Source: Ancylobacter novellus DSM 506
GTDB taxonomy: Bacteria; Pseudomonadota; Alphaproteobacteria; Rhizobiales; Xanthobacteraceae
NCBI RefSeq assembly: GCF_000092925.1
Contig: NC_014217.1
Location: 4,092,001 to 4,156,000 of the forward strand
Reading direction: 5' to 3'
Length of the DNA stretch: 64,000 bases
The notes under the pieces were generated by a model. It saw only the letters and a list, made by a program, of their open reading frames with translations. It was not told the DNA's origin and did not search any database. Every line of letters starts with the position of its first letter. Position 1 is the first letter of the stretch. The position numbers and the translations under genes were made by a program. Positions 1 to 8,045 of this stretch are shown here, piece by piece.

Positions 1-856
1 TGATCGGCTGGTAATGCGCGAGGAACTCGCGGTTGCGCACGGCGAGCGCCAGCTCGCCGCGCGGCGAGAGGCGCCGGCGCGACAGCCATATGGCGAGGCC
101 GGCGAACAGCCCGGCGAGGAACAGCGCCAGCGGCAGCAGCAGGAGCTGGGCGTTGCGCATGTGCTCGCCGAGCGAGAGGCGCGGCTCGCGGGCGATCACC
201 GTCCAGCCCCTGGCGGTGCGCGCGGCGCTCGCCAGGGGCGCCTCGCCCGGCGTCGCCCTCATCTCGGCCGCGACTATCGGCGTCCCCTCCGGCCCGGGGT
301 CCTCGGTGACGAGGCGGATGTCGCCCGGCGCGCGGATCTCGATCACGGCGAGCTGCAGGCTGGGCGAGGGGAAGAAGCGCAGCTGGTCGACGACCACCTC
401 GTAGCCGCCGAACCGCAGCACCATGGAAGGGCGCTGCTCGCTGTAGCGCGGCCTGTCGTTCACGGTGAGCGAGAGGCCGTCGGGCTGCAGGCGGCCGTCA
501 TCCTCGCGGGGGATGCGCTGCTGGGTTATGCCCCAGATGTCGCATTCGAGGACGCCGCTGTTCACATAGCCGATGTTCCGCGTCGCCAGCGAGGCGATGG
601 CGAACTGGCGCATAAGGGCGATGTGCGCGGGCGAGCAGTGCTCGAAATCGGTGGCCGCGATGGAGCGCAGCGTCGTGGCGGCGTCGGCGTAGATGCTCCC
701 GGCGCGGGCGAGGGCGAGCTCGGCGGCGTGGCCGAGCTGCTCGCGCTGGGCGGCCAGCGCCATCTGCCAGGACATGTAGAGCGTCGCCGCGAGCGGCACG
801 GTGGTGCCGATCAGCGCAAGAAGCACGGCGACGACGATCACGCGCCAGCGACGCAC
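1..856 (-). CDS. CSS-motif sensor / EAL-domain c-di-GMP phosphodiesterase (5' part only)
   Basis: Only the N-terminal ~285 residues lie in the window; the gene runs off the left edge. I chose the GTG at 856 because AAGGAG sits 5 nt upstream. An N-terminal membrane segment (about residues 5-28) is followed by a periplasmic region with Cys residues in 'FEHCSPAH' and 'GVLECDIWG'. These fit the CSS-motif sensor domain, in which redox-active cysteines control the phosphodiesterase. A second membrane segment (about 235-260) precedes 'LSRRRL', and the last residues, 'REFLAHYQPI', are the usual first strand of an EAL domain. Family knowledge: such proteins hydrolyse cyclic di-GMP in response to the periplasmic thiol state. 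The catalytic residues lie outside the window, so activity cannot be judged. Confidence 0.8.
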   Translation of the reverse strand, partial: MRRWRVIVVAVLLALIGTTVPLAATLYMSWQMALAAQREQLGHAAELALARAGSIYADAATTLRSIAATDFEHCSPAHIALMRQFAIASLATRNIGYVNSGVLECDIWGITQQRIPREDDGRLQPDGLSLTVNDRPRYSEQRPSMVLRFGGYEVVVDQLRFFPSPSLQLAVIEIRAPGDIRLVTEDPGPEGTPIVAAEMRATPGEAPLASAARTARGWTVIAREPRLSLGEHMRNAQLLLLPLALFLAGLFAGLAIWLSRRRLSPRGELALAVRNREFLAHYQPI

Positions 857-1508
857 GGGCACTCCTTCGATGCGGCGCCCGGCGATCCACCCGACACGGG
901 GCAGGGCCGACCGGCGGCGCGCGCCGCATGCACGTTCCTCTGCTTCTCGGCAAAGGTAGCACAGCTCCGGCATCTTCGCCCGGTCTCAACGGGTGGATGT
1001 CCGGATGATCCCGCCGATAGCCGGCGCGTGCCGATAACCCGCTCGTGCCGATAACCCGCTCGTGCCTTGCGTCTGCGGGGTGCTTGCGCTATGGCAACGC
1101 CCGTCCCGGCGCCCTATATGAGGGCGGATGACGGGTGGGCCGGCGATGCGGGATGCGCGTCGCCGCAAGCTTGGAGGCGAGCCCGCCCCTGCCGCGCTTC
1201 GGCGCCGGAGCCGCATCGGTCCTGTTCGCGAGCTTTCGCGGCACCTTCCATGCGGCGACCCAGTATCAGTTCCGCTCCCGTCGGATGGCGCCTCGGCGCC
1301 GGCGGCGCGAGCCTATCCAGCTTCTTCCGGCAGATCGCCCGACGGGCCGCACGGCCCGCGCCGCGCCTGCCGAAGGAAACGTTCCGGACGCCACGGCCAA
1401 TGCGCCGGGCTTCGCGAGAGGTTGCATCGGGAAGCGCCATGTCCCGATGCCCGCGGCGGTCGGAACGATGATCAACCCCGTGCCGGCGCTTTGGCGACAG
1501 GAGCATTA
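857..1508. other. Long gap upstream of rpsA without a convincing gene
   Basis: This 652-base stretch separates two divergently oriented genes. Frames on both strands stay open here only because of the high GC, and their Arg/Pro/Ala-rich products look like nothing I recognise. The gap holds a 17-bp tandem repeat (1029-1066) and a CTATAT box at 1114-1119 that could be the -10 element of the rpsA promoter, although no good -35 lies at normal spacing. If that is the start site, rpsA has a leader of nearly 390 nt. In many alphaproteobacteria the gene before rpsA is cmk (cytidylate kinase); it is not here. Confidence 0.5.
1029..1066. repeat. 17-bp tandem repeat, two copies plus 4 nt
   Basis: The unit TGCCGATAACCCGCTCG occurs at 1029-1045 and 1046-1062, followed by TGCC. 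It lies between the divergent phosphodiesterase and rpsA genes, upstream of the likely rpsA promoter. It could be a replication-slippage duplication or a paired protein-binding site; nothing else in the sequence decides between these. Confidence 0.8.
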
Positions 1509-3218
1509 ATGTCCGCAACCCAAACCCTGAGCGCCGCGCGCGACGATTTCGCCGCGATGCTCGAAGAGAGCTTCAACCATGCCGAGCCCGCCGAGGGCAC
1601 GGTGGTCAAGGGCATCGTCGTCGCGATCGAGAAGGATCTCGCGATCATCGACATCGGCCTGAAGACCGAAGGCCGCGTGGCGCTGCGCGAATTCGCCGGC
1701 CCCGGCCGTGACCAGACGATCAATGTCGGCGACGAGGTCGAGGTCTACCTTGAGCGCGTCGAGAACGCGCTCGGCGAAGCCGTCCTCTCGCGCGACAAGG
1801 CCCGCCGCGAAGAGAGCTGGGTCCGCCTCGAGAAGGCGTTCAACGCCCAGGAGAAGGTCACCGGCGTGATCTTCAACCAGGTCAAGGGCGGCTTCACCGT
1901 CGACCTCGACGGCGCCGTGGCCTTCCTGCCGCGTTCGCAGGTGGACATCCGTCCGATCCGCGACGTCGGCCCGCTGATGCACAACCCGCAGCCGTTCCAG
2001 ATCCTCAAGATGGATCGCCGCCGCGGCAACATCGTGGTCTCGCGCCGCACGGTTCTCGAAGAGACCCGCGCCGAGCAGCGCCACGAGCTGGTGCAGAACC
2101 TCGAAGAGGGTCAGGTCATCGACGGCGTGGTCAAGAACATCACCGATTACGGTGCGTTCGTCGACCTCGGCGGCATTGACGGCCTGCTGCACGTCACCGA
2201 CATCGCCTGGCGCCGCGTGAACCACCCGACCGAGGTGCTGAACATCGGCCAGACGGTCAAGGTGAAGATCATCAAGATCAACCACGAGACCCACCGCATC
2301 TCGCTCGGCATGAAGCAGCTGCTCGGCGATCCGTGGGAGGGCATCGAGGCCAAGTACCCGGTCAACGCCCGCTTCAAGGGCCGCGTGACCAACATCACCG
2401 ACTACGGCGCGTTCGTCGAGCTGGAGCCGGGGATCGAGGGCCTGATCCACGTCTCCGAGATGAGCTGGACCAAGAAGAACGTCCACCCCGGCAAGATCGT
2501 CGCCACTTCGCAGGAAGTGGAAGTCGCGATCCTCGAGGTGGATCCGGTCAAGCGCCGCATCTCGCTGGGCCTCAAGCAGACCCTGCAGAACCCGTGGGAA
2601 GCCTTCGCCGAGAAGTATCCGGCCGGCTCGACCGTCGAGGGCGAGGTCAAGAACAAGACCGAGTTCGGTCTGTTCCTGGGTCTCGACGGCGACGTCGACG
2701 GCATGGTGCACCTCTCGGACCTCGACTGGAACCGTCCGGGCGAGCAGGTCATCGACGAGTTCAAGAAGGGCGACGTGATCAAGGCGCAGGTTCTCGACGT
2801 CGACGTCGAGAAGGAGCGCATCTCGCTCGGCGTGAAGCAGCTCGGCGGCGACCCCTTCCAGGATTCCGGCGAGCTCCGCAAGGGCGCGATCGTGACCTGC
2901 GAAGTGATCGACGTGAAGGAAGGCGGCGTCGACGTGAAGATCGCCGGCACCGACATGACCACCTTCGTGAAGCGCTCGGAGCTCGCGCGCGACCGCGGCG
3001 ACCAGCGTCCGGACCGTTTCGCCGTCGGCGAGAAGTTCGACGCCCGCGTCATCCTGTTCGACCGCAAGGCCCGCAAGGTCCAGGTGTCGATCAAGGCGCT
3101 GGAGATCGCCGAGGAGAAGGAAGCCGTGGCCCAGTTCGGCTCGCAGGATTCGGGCGCCTCGCTCGGCGACATCCTCGGCGCCGCGCTGAAGAAGCAGGCG
3201 GCTGAGAAGGCCGAGTGA
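1509..3218 (+). CDS. rpsA: 30S ribosomal protein S1
   Basis: The 569-residue product is the mRNA-binding protein of the small subunit, which docks and unfolds mRNA during initiation. It is built from successive S1 (OB-fold) repeats, with the hallmark '[19 protein letters not shown]' at about residues 215-235 and '[20 protein letters not shown]' in the next repeat. Length matches alphaproteobacterial S1 (about 560-570). The ATG at 1509 is preceded by AGGAG five nt upstream. The same frame is open for another 127 codons upstream, but that part is low-complexity and not S1-like. The gene ends in a strong terminator and appears monocistronic here, without the usual cmk partner. Confidence 0.98.
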   Translation: MSATQTLSAARDDFAAMLEESFNHAEPAEGTVVKGIVVAIEKDLAIIDIGLKTEGRVALREFAGPGRDQTINVGDEVEVYLERVENALGEAVLSRDKARREESWVRLEKAFNAQEKVTGVIFNQVKGGFTVDLDGAVAFLPRSQVDIRPIRDVGPLMHNPQPFQILKMDRRRGNIVVSRRTVLEETRAEQRHELVQNLEEGQVIDGVVKNITDYGAFVDLGGIDGLLHVTDIAWRRVNHPTEVLNIGQTVKVKIIKINHETHRISLGMKQLLGDPWEGIEAKYPVNARFKGRVTNITDYGAFVELEPGIEGLIHVSEMSWTKKNVHPGKIVATSQEVEVAILEVDPVKRRISLGLKQTLQNPWEAFAEKYPAGSTVEGEVKNKTEFGLFLGLDGDVDGMVHLSDLDWNRPGEQVIDEFKKGDVIKAQVLDVDVEKERISLGVKQLGGDPFQDSGELRKGAIVTCEVIDVKEGGVDVKIAGTDMTTFVKRSELARDRGDQRPDRFAVGEKFDARVILFDRKARKVQVSIKALEIAEEKEAVAQFGSQDSGASLGDILGAALKKQAAEKAE

Positions 3219-3269
3219 GGATCATCCTCGCCGGCTGATCGGGCGACCTGATCGGCAGACGACACGAAG

Positions 3270-3305
3270 ACGGCCGGCGTGGCGACACGCCGGCCGTTTT
3301 GTTTT
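3270..3305 (+). terminator. Intrinsic terminator of rpsA
   Basis: A perfect 12-bp GC-rich stem (ACGGCCGGCGTG / CACGCCGGCCGT) with a GCGA tetraloop is followed by TTTGTTTT. It lies 51 nt after the rpsA stop codon. This is the strongest intrinsic terminator in the window. Confidence 0.95.
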
Positions 3306-3337
3306 CGGAGGCGACGCGTGCCCGGCTTTCCACCAGC

Positions 3338-3430
3338 CGTCATCCCGGCCGTAGGCGTAGCCCAAGAGCCGGGAATCGCCCTCCGATGTTTGCCCGATCC
3401 CGGATCGGCCTTCGGCCGTCCGGGATGACG
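3338..3430. repeat. Palindromic intergenic repeat, family A (copy 1)
   Basis: The element starts with CGTCATCCCGGCCG and ends with CGGCCGTCCGGGATGACG, so its ends form a long imperfect inverted repeat around a variable centre. Related copies are at 19751-19839 and 31021-31145, with half copies at 10488-10527 and 31677-31715. The rest of the 3219-3590 gap holds the rpsA terminator and nothing else I can identify. Confidence 0.85.
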
Positions 3431-3590
3431 GATGAATGAGAGCCTCGCGAGCGGCAGGAATCTTTGAAGCCGTCATGCGGCTCCGTTACCATCACGCCTC
3501 CGGCCGCCGCCGCGGCCCATAGGAGGCTTCCATGCGTCAGACCCCCGCTATCGGCTGTGCTTGCCGCCGCGTCTGGGGGACATGGTGATC

Positions 3591-4118
3591 ATGCCGCGCG
3601 TGCAATCGGGAGTGTTCGGCCGCCTCGTCGTGCGGCTGGTGCTGGTGAGCCGCTGGGCGATGGTGCCGCTGTTCATCGGCCTCGCCATCGGGCTGGTCCT
3701 GCTGGTCGTCGCCTTCGCGCTGCGGCTGTGGCAGTTCGCCATGCAGCTGACCACGCTCAGCGAGACCGCGGTGATCATGGAGCTGCTCACTTTGCTCGAC
3801 CTCGTGCTGGTCGGCGGGCTGATGGTGATCGTGATCCAGTCCGGCTACGAGAATTTCGTCGAGCGGATCGACCGGCGCGAGGCGCCGGATTCGCCGGCCT
3901 GGATGACGCGGATCAGCTTCTCCGGGCTGAAGCTCAAGCTCTTCGCCTCGCTGATGGCGATCGCCGCCATCACCCTGCTCAAGGCGCTGATGCGGCTGGA
4001 GACCGATGTGAGCGAGACGCAGGTGCGCTGGCTGATGGCGGCGAGCGTGCTGTTCCTCGCCGCCTATGCGGTGCTGGCCTTCACCGACCGCTTCACCCAT
4101 GGCGGAGACGAGGGCTAG
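3591..4118 (+). CDS. UPF0114 (YqhA) family membrane protein
   Basis: The product is about 175 residues with hydrophobic segments near residues 20-45, 60-85, 110-130 and 145-165, the layout of the YqhA/UPF0114 inner-membrane family. Typical pieces are the N-terminal 'SRWAMVPLFIGLAIGL', then 'LTLLDLVLVGGLMVIVIQSGYENFV' and a 'FTDRFTH' tail. The function of the family is not established. The start is uncertain: ATG codons at 3561, 3582 and 3591 share the frame, and I prefer 3591 because the GGGGGA at 3575-3580 is at a usable distance. The gene ends 8 nt before the stop of the convergent acetyltransferase. Confidence 0.85.
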   Translation: MPRVQSGVFGRLVVRLVLVSRWAMVPLFIGLAIGLVLLVVAFALRLWQFAMQLTTLSETAVIMELLTLLDLVLVGGLMVIVIQSGYENFVERIDRREAPDSPAWMTRISFSGLKLKLFASLMAIAAITLLKALMRLETDVSETQVRWLMAASVLFLAAYAVLAFTDRFTHGGDEG

Positions 4119-4125
4119 GGACGCC

Positions 4126-4695
4126 TCAGCCGCGCACCCGGGCCGGGTTGCCCAGCGCGGTGGCGCCGGCCGGCACGTCCTTCGTCACCACCGCGCCGGC
4201 GCCGATCACCGCGTCGTCGCCGATGGTCACCCCCGGCAGGATGATCGCCTTGCCGCCGATCCAGACATTGCGGCCGATATGGACGGGGCGGCCGAATTCC
4301 AGGCCCGTGGCGCGGGTTTCGGGATCGCGCGGATGGTCGGCGGTGTAGATGTGCACGCCGGGGCCGATCTGCGTGTCGTCGCCGATGGTCACCTCGACCA
4401 CGTCGAGGATGACGCAGTCGAAGTTGAGGAACACGCCCTTGCCCAGCTTGATGTTGAAGCCGTAGTCGCAATGGAAGGGCGGGCGGATGCCGGAGCCCGG
4501 CCCGACCGCTCCCAGCCCTTCGCGCAGCAGCGCCCGGCGTTCGTCGCGCGACAGGGCGAGGGAGGCATTGTAGCGGGCCATCCAGGCGAAGGCCGCGGCG
4601 GCGGCGGCCTGGATCTCCGGGTCTCCGGCCCGGTAGAGCTCGCCGGCGAGCATCTTCTGCATTTCGGTACGGGCGGCGGAGGGGGTGTCGGGCAA
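4126..4695 (-). CDS. Maltose/galactoside O-acetyltransferase family protein (LacA-Maa-NodL type)
   Basis: A hexapeptide-repeat acyltransferase of about 189 residues. It begins with the family's N-terminal Maa helix ('EMQKMLAGELYRAGDPEI') and continues into left-handed beta-helix repeats such as 'IGRNVWIGGKAIILPGVTIGDDAVIGAGAVVTKDVP'. The catalytic His is in 'YTADHPRDPETR'. Family members transfer acetyl from acetyl-CoA to a sugar hydroxyl; the true acceptor is unknown. I chose the TTG at 4695, which has GAGG six nt upstream and gives a normal length. An ATG at 4734 is in frame but has no ribosome-binding site. The gene stands alone, convergent with the UPF0114 gene. Confidence 0.88.
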   Translation of the reverse strand: MPDTPSAARTEMQKMLAGELYRAGDPEIQAAAAAAFAWMARYNASLALSRDERRALLREGLGAVGPGSGIRPPFHCDYGFNIKLGKGVFLNFDCVILDVVEVTIGDDTQIGPGVHIYTADHPRDPETRATGLEFGRPVHIGRNVWIGGKAIILPGVTIGDDAVIGAGAVVTKDVPAGATALGNPARVRG

Positions 4696-4820
4696 GGCAC
4701 GCCTCGTCGGGGATGTCGCGGGGGCGTCCTGCATCGGCCAAGCCGGGCGACGGTGCAAAACACGTTGGGTTTCGCGGCTGATACGTGCGGCCTTCGGCTC
4801 TTCGAGGACCGACCAGGGAG

Positions 4821-4966
4821 CATCCTGATCCTGAGGTGCGAGCCCACGGGTCTTGCCTACGGCAAGCCCGAGGACAGGCTCCGCGAGCCTCGAAGGATGC
4901 TCGTTCAAGTGCGCCCGGACGAGCATCCTTCGAGCTTGGCCGTTGGCCAAGCACCTCAGGATGAGG
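4821..4966. repeat. Palindromic intergenic repeat, family B (copy 1, divergent)
   Basis: This copy begins CATCCTGATCCTGAGGTGCGAGC and ends GCACCTCAGGATGAGG, with inner inverted segments GCCTCGAAGGATG and CATCCTTCGAGC. The centre carries an extra CGGGTCTTGCCTACGGCAAGCCCG hairpin. It fills most of the 4696-5055 gap. Near 4995-5015, ACAAGTCTGGGCATGACGG looks like a fragment of another repeat. I see no gene in this gap. Confidence 0.85.
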
Positions 4967-5055
4967 CTGGTCTTGGGAGAGCCCGAAACTCAGACAAGTC
5001 TGGGCATGACGGCGCTTGTTCGGGATGCGTCGGCCCGTCCCGCTGCCGCGCCGCT

Positions 5056-6141
5056 CTACCCCAGCTCCGCCCAGCCCTTCAGCTCGCGGCGGATGACGGC
5101 CTCCAGCACCTTCATGCCGCCCTCGCTCTCGTTGAGGCACGGGATGAAGTGGAACTTCTCGCCACCATTGTGGTGGAAGATCTCGGCGTTCTCGCCGGCG
5201 ATCTCCTCCAGCGTCTCCAGGCAGTCGGCGACGAAGCCGGGGGTGATGACGGCGAGCCGCTTCACGCCGGACTGCGCCAGCGCCTCCACCGTCTTGTCGG
5301 TGTAGGGCTGCAGCCATTCCGCCTTGCCGAAGCGCGACTGGAAGGTGAGGCGCAGCTTGCCCTCCGGCCAGCCGAGCTTCTCGCGCACCAGCCGGACGGT
5401 CTTGTAGCAGTAGCAGTGATAGGGGTCGCCCTTCTCGAAATATTCCTTCGGAATGCCGTGGAAGGAGGCGAGCACCAGCTCCGGCTCCCAATCGAGCTTA
5501 GCCAGCTCCGAGGTGATGGAATTGGCCAGCGCCTCGATATAGGTCGGCTCGTCCGGCCAGTGCGGGGCGACGCGCAGCACCGGCTGCCAGCGCATCTTCT
5601 TGAGCTGGTCGAAGGCGGCGTCGCAGACCGTGGCCGAGGTGGCGGCGGCATATTGCGGATAGAGCGGCACCAGCAGGATGCGCTCGCAGCCCTGGCTCTG
5701 GAGGGCCTCGATGCGCGAGGCGATGGAGGGGTTGCCGTAGCGCATCGCCCAGTCGAAGACGAGGCGGTCGTCGAGCGGCCCGAGGCGCTCGCCGAGCTTG
5801 TCCGACTGCGAGCGGGTGATGGTGCGCAGCGGGCCCTCGTTCCGCTCCTTGTTCCAGATCGTCTCGTAATCCTTGCCCTTCGCCTGCGGGCGCCTGGACA
5901 GGATGATGACGTTGAGCAGGAACCACCACAGCGCGCGGTTGACCTCGATGACGCGGCGGTCGGAGAGGAACTCCTTGAGATAGCGCCGCATCGACCAGTA
6001 GTCGGTGCCGTCCGGCGTGCCGAGATTGACGATCAGCACGCCGATCTTGCCATAGGCCACGGCGGGATGGCCGGCCGGCAGCCCGCCATCGGGGCCGGGA
6101 CGCAGGGCAACGCCCTCCTTCACCGGAACGGCCTCGTTCAT
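5056..6141 (-). CDS. hemH: Ferrochelatase
   Basis: The 361-residue protein inserts Fe2+ into protoporphyrin IX, the last step of protoheme synthesis, at the inner face of the cytoplasmic membrane. Recognisable parts are 'GVLIVNLGTPDG' near the N-terminus, 'LASFHGIPKEYF' with the catalytic His, 'YCYKTVRLV', 'LTFQSRFGKAEWLQPYT' and 'VITPGFVADCLETLEEI' with the conserved acidic residue. The ATG at 6141 is preceded by GAGG seven nt upstream. The upstream frame could add 18 residues but lacks a ribosome-binding site. The gene reads in the same direction as hss but a 190-bp gap with a palindrome separates them, so it probably has its own promoter. Confidence 0.97.
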   Translation of the reverse strand: MNEAVPVKEGVALRPGPDGGLPAGHPAVAYGKIGVLIVNLGTPDGTDYWSMRRYLKEFLSDRRVIEVNRALWWFLLNVIILSRRPQAKGKDYETIWNKERNEGPLRTITRSQSDKLGERLGPLDDRLVFDWAMRYGNPSIASRIEALQSQGCERILLVPLYPQYAAATSATVCDAAFDQLKKMRWQPVLRVAPHWPDEPTYIEALANSITSELAKLDWEPELVLASFHGIPKEYFEKGDPYHCYCYKTVRLVREKLGWPEGKLRLTFQSRFGKAEWLQPYTDKTVEALAQSGVKRLAVITPGFVADCLETLEEIAGENAEIFHHNGGEKFHFIPCLNESEGGMKVLEAVIRRELKGWAELG

Positions 6142-6223
6142 CGCCACACCTCGCCTCAGGGAAAACCCACTACGCTGGGCGAGCTTATAAGCCAATTCGC
6201 GCGGCTTCCGCCATCACGAGTGC

Positions 6224-6247
6224 CCGAGGCGCGGTACCGCGCCTCGG
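6224..6247. terminator. 24-bp perfect palindrome in the hss-hemH gap (possible terminator)
   Basis: CCGAGGCGCGGTACCGCGCCTCGG is perfectly self-complementary and could form a 10-12 bp hairpin. A second hairpin-forming element with related GGCGCGG..CCGCGCC arms lies at about 6297-6325. They sit after the stop of hss and before hemH, on the minus strand. There is no clear T-run, so these may be Rho-associated structures rather than intrinsic terminators. Confidence 0.5.
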
Positions 6248-6333
6248 TCCTTAACTCCTTCGGCGCACTTGGCGCGCCTCGGCTCTTGGCTCCTCTGGCG
6301 CGGCACCGCGCCTCGGCGGTGCCGTCCGGCGCC

Positions 6334-7761
6334 TCACCGCACCAGGATGTTGCGGAACTGCCAGGGGTCGCTCGTGTCGATGTCCTCGGGGAACAGGCCG
6401 GGGCGGCCGTCGAGCGGGGTCCAGTCGGTGTAGTAGCCCTTCACCGTGCCGAGATAGGGCTTCTGGATCTCCAGGCAGCGGCGATAGTCCATCTCGTCGG
6501 TCTCGACGATGCCGGCCTCGGGGTTCTCCAGCGCCCACACCATGCCGGCGAGTACGGCGGAGGTGACCTGGAGCCCGGTGGCGGTCTGGTAGGGGGCGAG
6601 GTCGCGCGCCTCCTCGATGGTGAGCTGCGAGCCGAACCAATAGGCGTTCTTCGCGTGGCCGAAGAGCAGCACGCCGAGCTCGTCGCGCCCGTCGACGATC
6701 TCGTGCTCGCTGAGGATGGTCCAGTCGCCCAGCTCCTTGCCCTCATGGCCGAACATCTCGTGCCAGGACAGCAGCGCGTCGTTGCAGGGATGGTAGGCGT
6801 AGTGGCAGGTCGGGCGGTAGGCCACCTGCGCACCGTTGCGCACGGTGAAATAGTCGGCGATCGAGATCGACTCGTTATGGGTGACGAGGAAGCCGTGCTG
6901 GGCGCCAAGCGAGGGGCACCAGGTGCGCACCTTGGTGGCGGCGCCGGCCTGCATCAGGTAGATCGCCGCGCCCGAGCCCTGATTGTGCGAGCGCGCGGTC
7001 TCCGGCGTCCATTTCTCATGCGTGCCCCAGCCGAGCTCGGCCGGCTGCAGGCCCTCGGAGACGAAGCCCTCGACCGACCAGGTGTTGACGAAGGTGCCGA
7101 AGGGCCGGGGATCGCGGGCGCGCTGGGTGTCGCGCTCGGCGATGTGGATGCCCTTGACGCCGGCCTGCTGCATCAGCGCCGCCCAGCCCTCCCGGGTGGT
7201 CGGCTCCTCGAAGGCGACGCCGGTGTCGCGGGCGACGTCGACCAGCGCCTGCTTCACGAACCACGACACCATGCCCGGATTGGCGCCGCAGCAGGAGACG
7301 GCGGTCGGCCCGCCCGGATTGGCGCGCTTGGCCTTGAGCATGGATTCGCGCAGCGCGTAGTTGGAGCGGCTGGCGGGAGTGGCGTTCTTGTCGAAATAGA
7401 AGCCGAGCCACGGCTCGATGACGGTGTCGATGTAGAGCGCGCCCAGTTCGCGGGCGAGCGTCATGATGTCGACCGAGCCGGTGTCGACGGAAAGATTGAC
7501 GACGAAACCGCGCCCGCCCGTGGTGAGCAGCGGGGTGAGTAGTTCGCGATAGTTTTCCTTCGTCACATGCTGCTGCACGAAGGTGATGCCGCGCTCGTCG
7601 AGGAGGTGGCGATGGTCGTCCACCGGATCGATGACGGTCAGGCGATCCTTGTCGAAATCGAAGTGCCGCTCCAGGAGGGGCAAGGTGCCGCGACCGATCG
7701 AGCCGAAGCCGATCATCACGATGGGACCGTCGATTTTTCCGTAGACCGGCCAAACTGACAT
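6334..7761 (-). CDS. hss: Homospermidine synthase
   Basis: The 475-residue protein makes sym-homospermidine from putrescine, the characteristic polyamine of many Rhizobiales, in an NAD+-dependent reaction. The N-terminal Rossmann motif is 'IVMIGFGSIGRGTLPLLERH', followed by 'VVNLSVDTGSVDIM', 'YIDTVIEPW', 'SCCGANPGMVSWFVKQAL' and a long conserved C-terminal half including 'CHYAYHPCNDA'. Length matches the bacterial family (about 477). The ATG at 7761 has AAAGGAG about eleven nt upstream, slightly far but acceptable. The reading frame stays open for 83 codons upstream into a palindromic repeat, which is not coding. Cytoplasmic enzyme, apparently transcribed alone. Confidence 0.97.
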   Translation of the reverse strand: MSVWPVYGKIDGPIVMIGFGSIGRGTLPLLERHFDFDKDRLTVIDPVDDHRHLLDERGITFVQQHVTKENYRELLTPLLTTGGRGFVVNLSVDTGSVDIMTLARELGALYIDTVIEPWLGFYFDKNATPASRSNYALRESMLKAKRANPGGPTAVSCCGANPGMVSWFVKQALVDVARDTGVAFEEPTTREGWAALMQQAGVKGIHIAERDTQRARDPRPFGTFVNTWSVEGFVSEGLQPAELGWGTHEKWTPETARSHNQGSGAAIYLMQAGAATKVRTWCPSLGAQHGFLVTHNESISIADYFTVRNGAQVAYRPTCHYAYHPCNDALLSWHEMFGHEGKELGDWTILSEHEIVDGRDELGVLLFGHAKNAYWFGSQLTIEEARDLAPYQTATGLQVTSAVLAGMVWALENPEAGIVETDEMDYRRCLEIQKPYLGTVKGYYTDWTPLDGRPGLFPEDIDTSDPWQFRNILVR

Positions 7762-7907
7762 TCTCGGGGGGACTCCTTTGGTTCCAAGGGGAAAAGTGAG
7801 GGCGCACCATGGGGTGACGCAGCGTGCCGCGTCAATGATGACGTGTGCGTGACGAGGTGCGGGCGGGTTGCAGGGGTAATGGTGGGGAAGGTAGGCCTCG
7901 CTTCTCC

Positions 7908-8029
7908 CGCACGCCCTCATCCTGAGGTGCGAGCGGAGCGAGCCTCGAAGGATGGTCGTCTTGGCACGCCCGGACGAGCATCCTTCGAGGCCCGGCCGGC
8001 GGCCGGGCACCTCAGGATGAGGGCGTGCG
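7908..8029. repeat. Palindromic intergenic repeat, family B (copy 2)
   Basis: The outer arms CGCACGCCCTCATCCTGAGGTGC and GCACCTCAGGATGAGGGCGTGCG are exact reverse complements, enclosing GCCTCGAAGGATG / CATCCTTCGAGGC and a GGCCGGCGGCC core. This is the cleanest family B copy. It lies in the 7762-8045 gap between hss and phaZ, just beyond the 3' end of phaZ. Confidence 0.92.
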
Positions 8030-8045
8030 GGGGAAGGGAAAAGCC

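Noticed and set aside
1029..1066. Tandem repeat as a CRISPR remnant
   Set aside because: Direct head-to-tail copies without spacers and no cas genes; only a short tandem duplication.
1128..1508. N-terminal extension of rpsA by 127 residues
   Set aside because: The extension is Arg/Pro-rich and unlike S1; a strong AGGAG site places the start at 1509.
4066..7542. A 1158-codon plus-strand frame opposite the acetyltransferase, hemH and hss genes
   Set aside because: It spans two repeats and three real genes on the other strand; the composition is that of a shadow frame.
7762..8010. Upstream extension of hss into the family B repeat
   Set aside because: The frame is open but the translated palindrome is not part of the homospermidine synthase family, and the start at 7761 is family-consistent.
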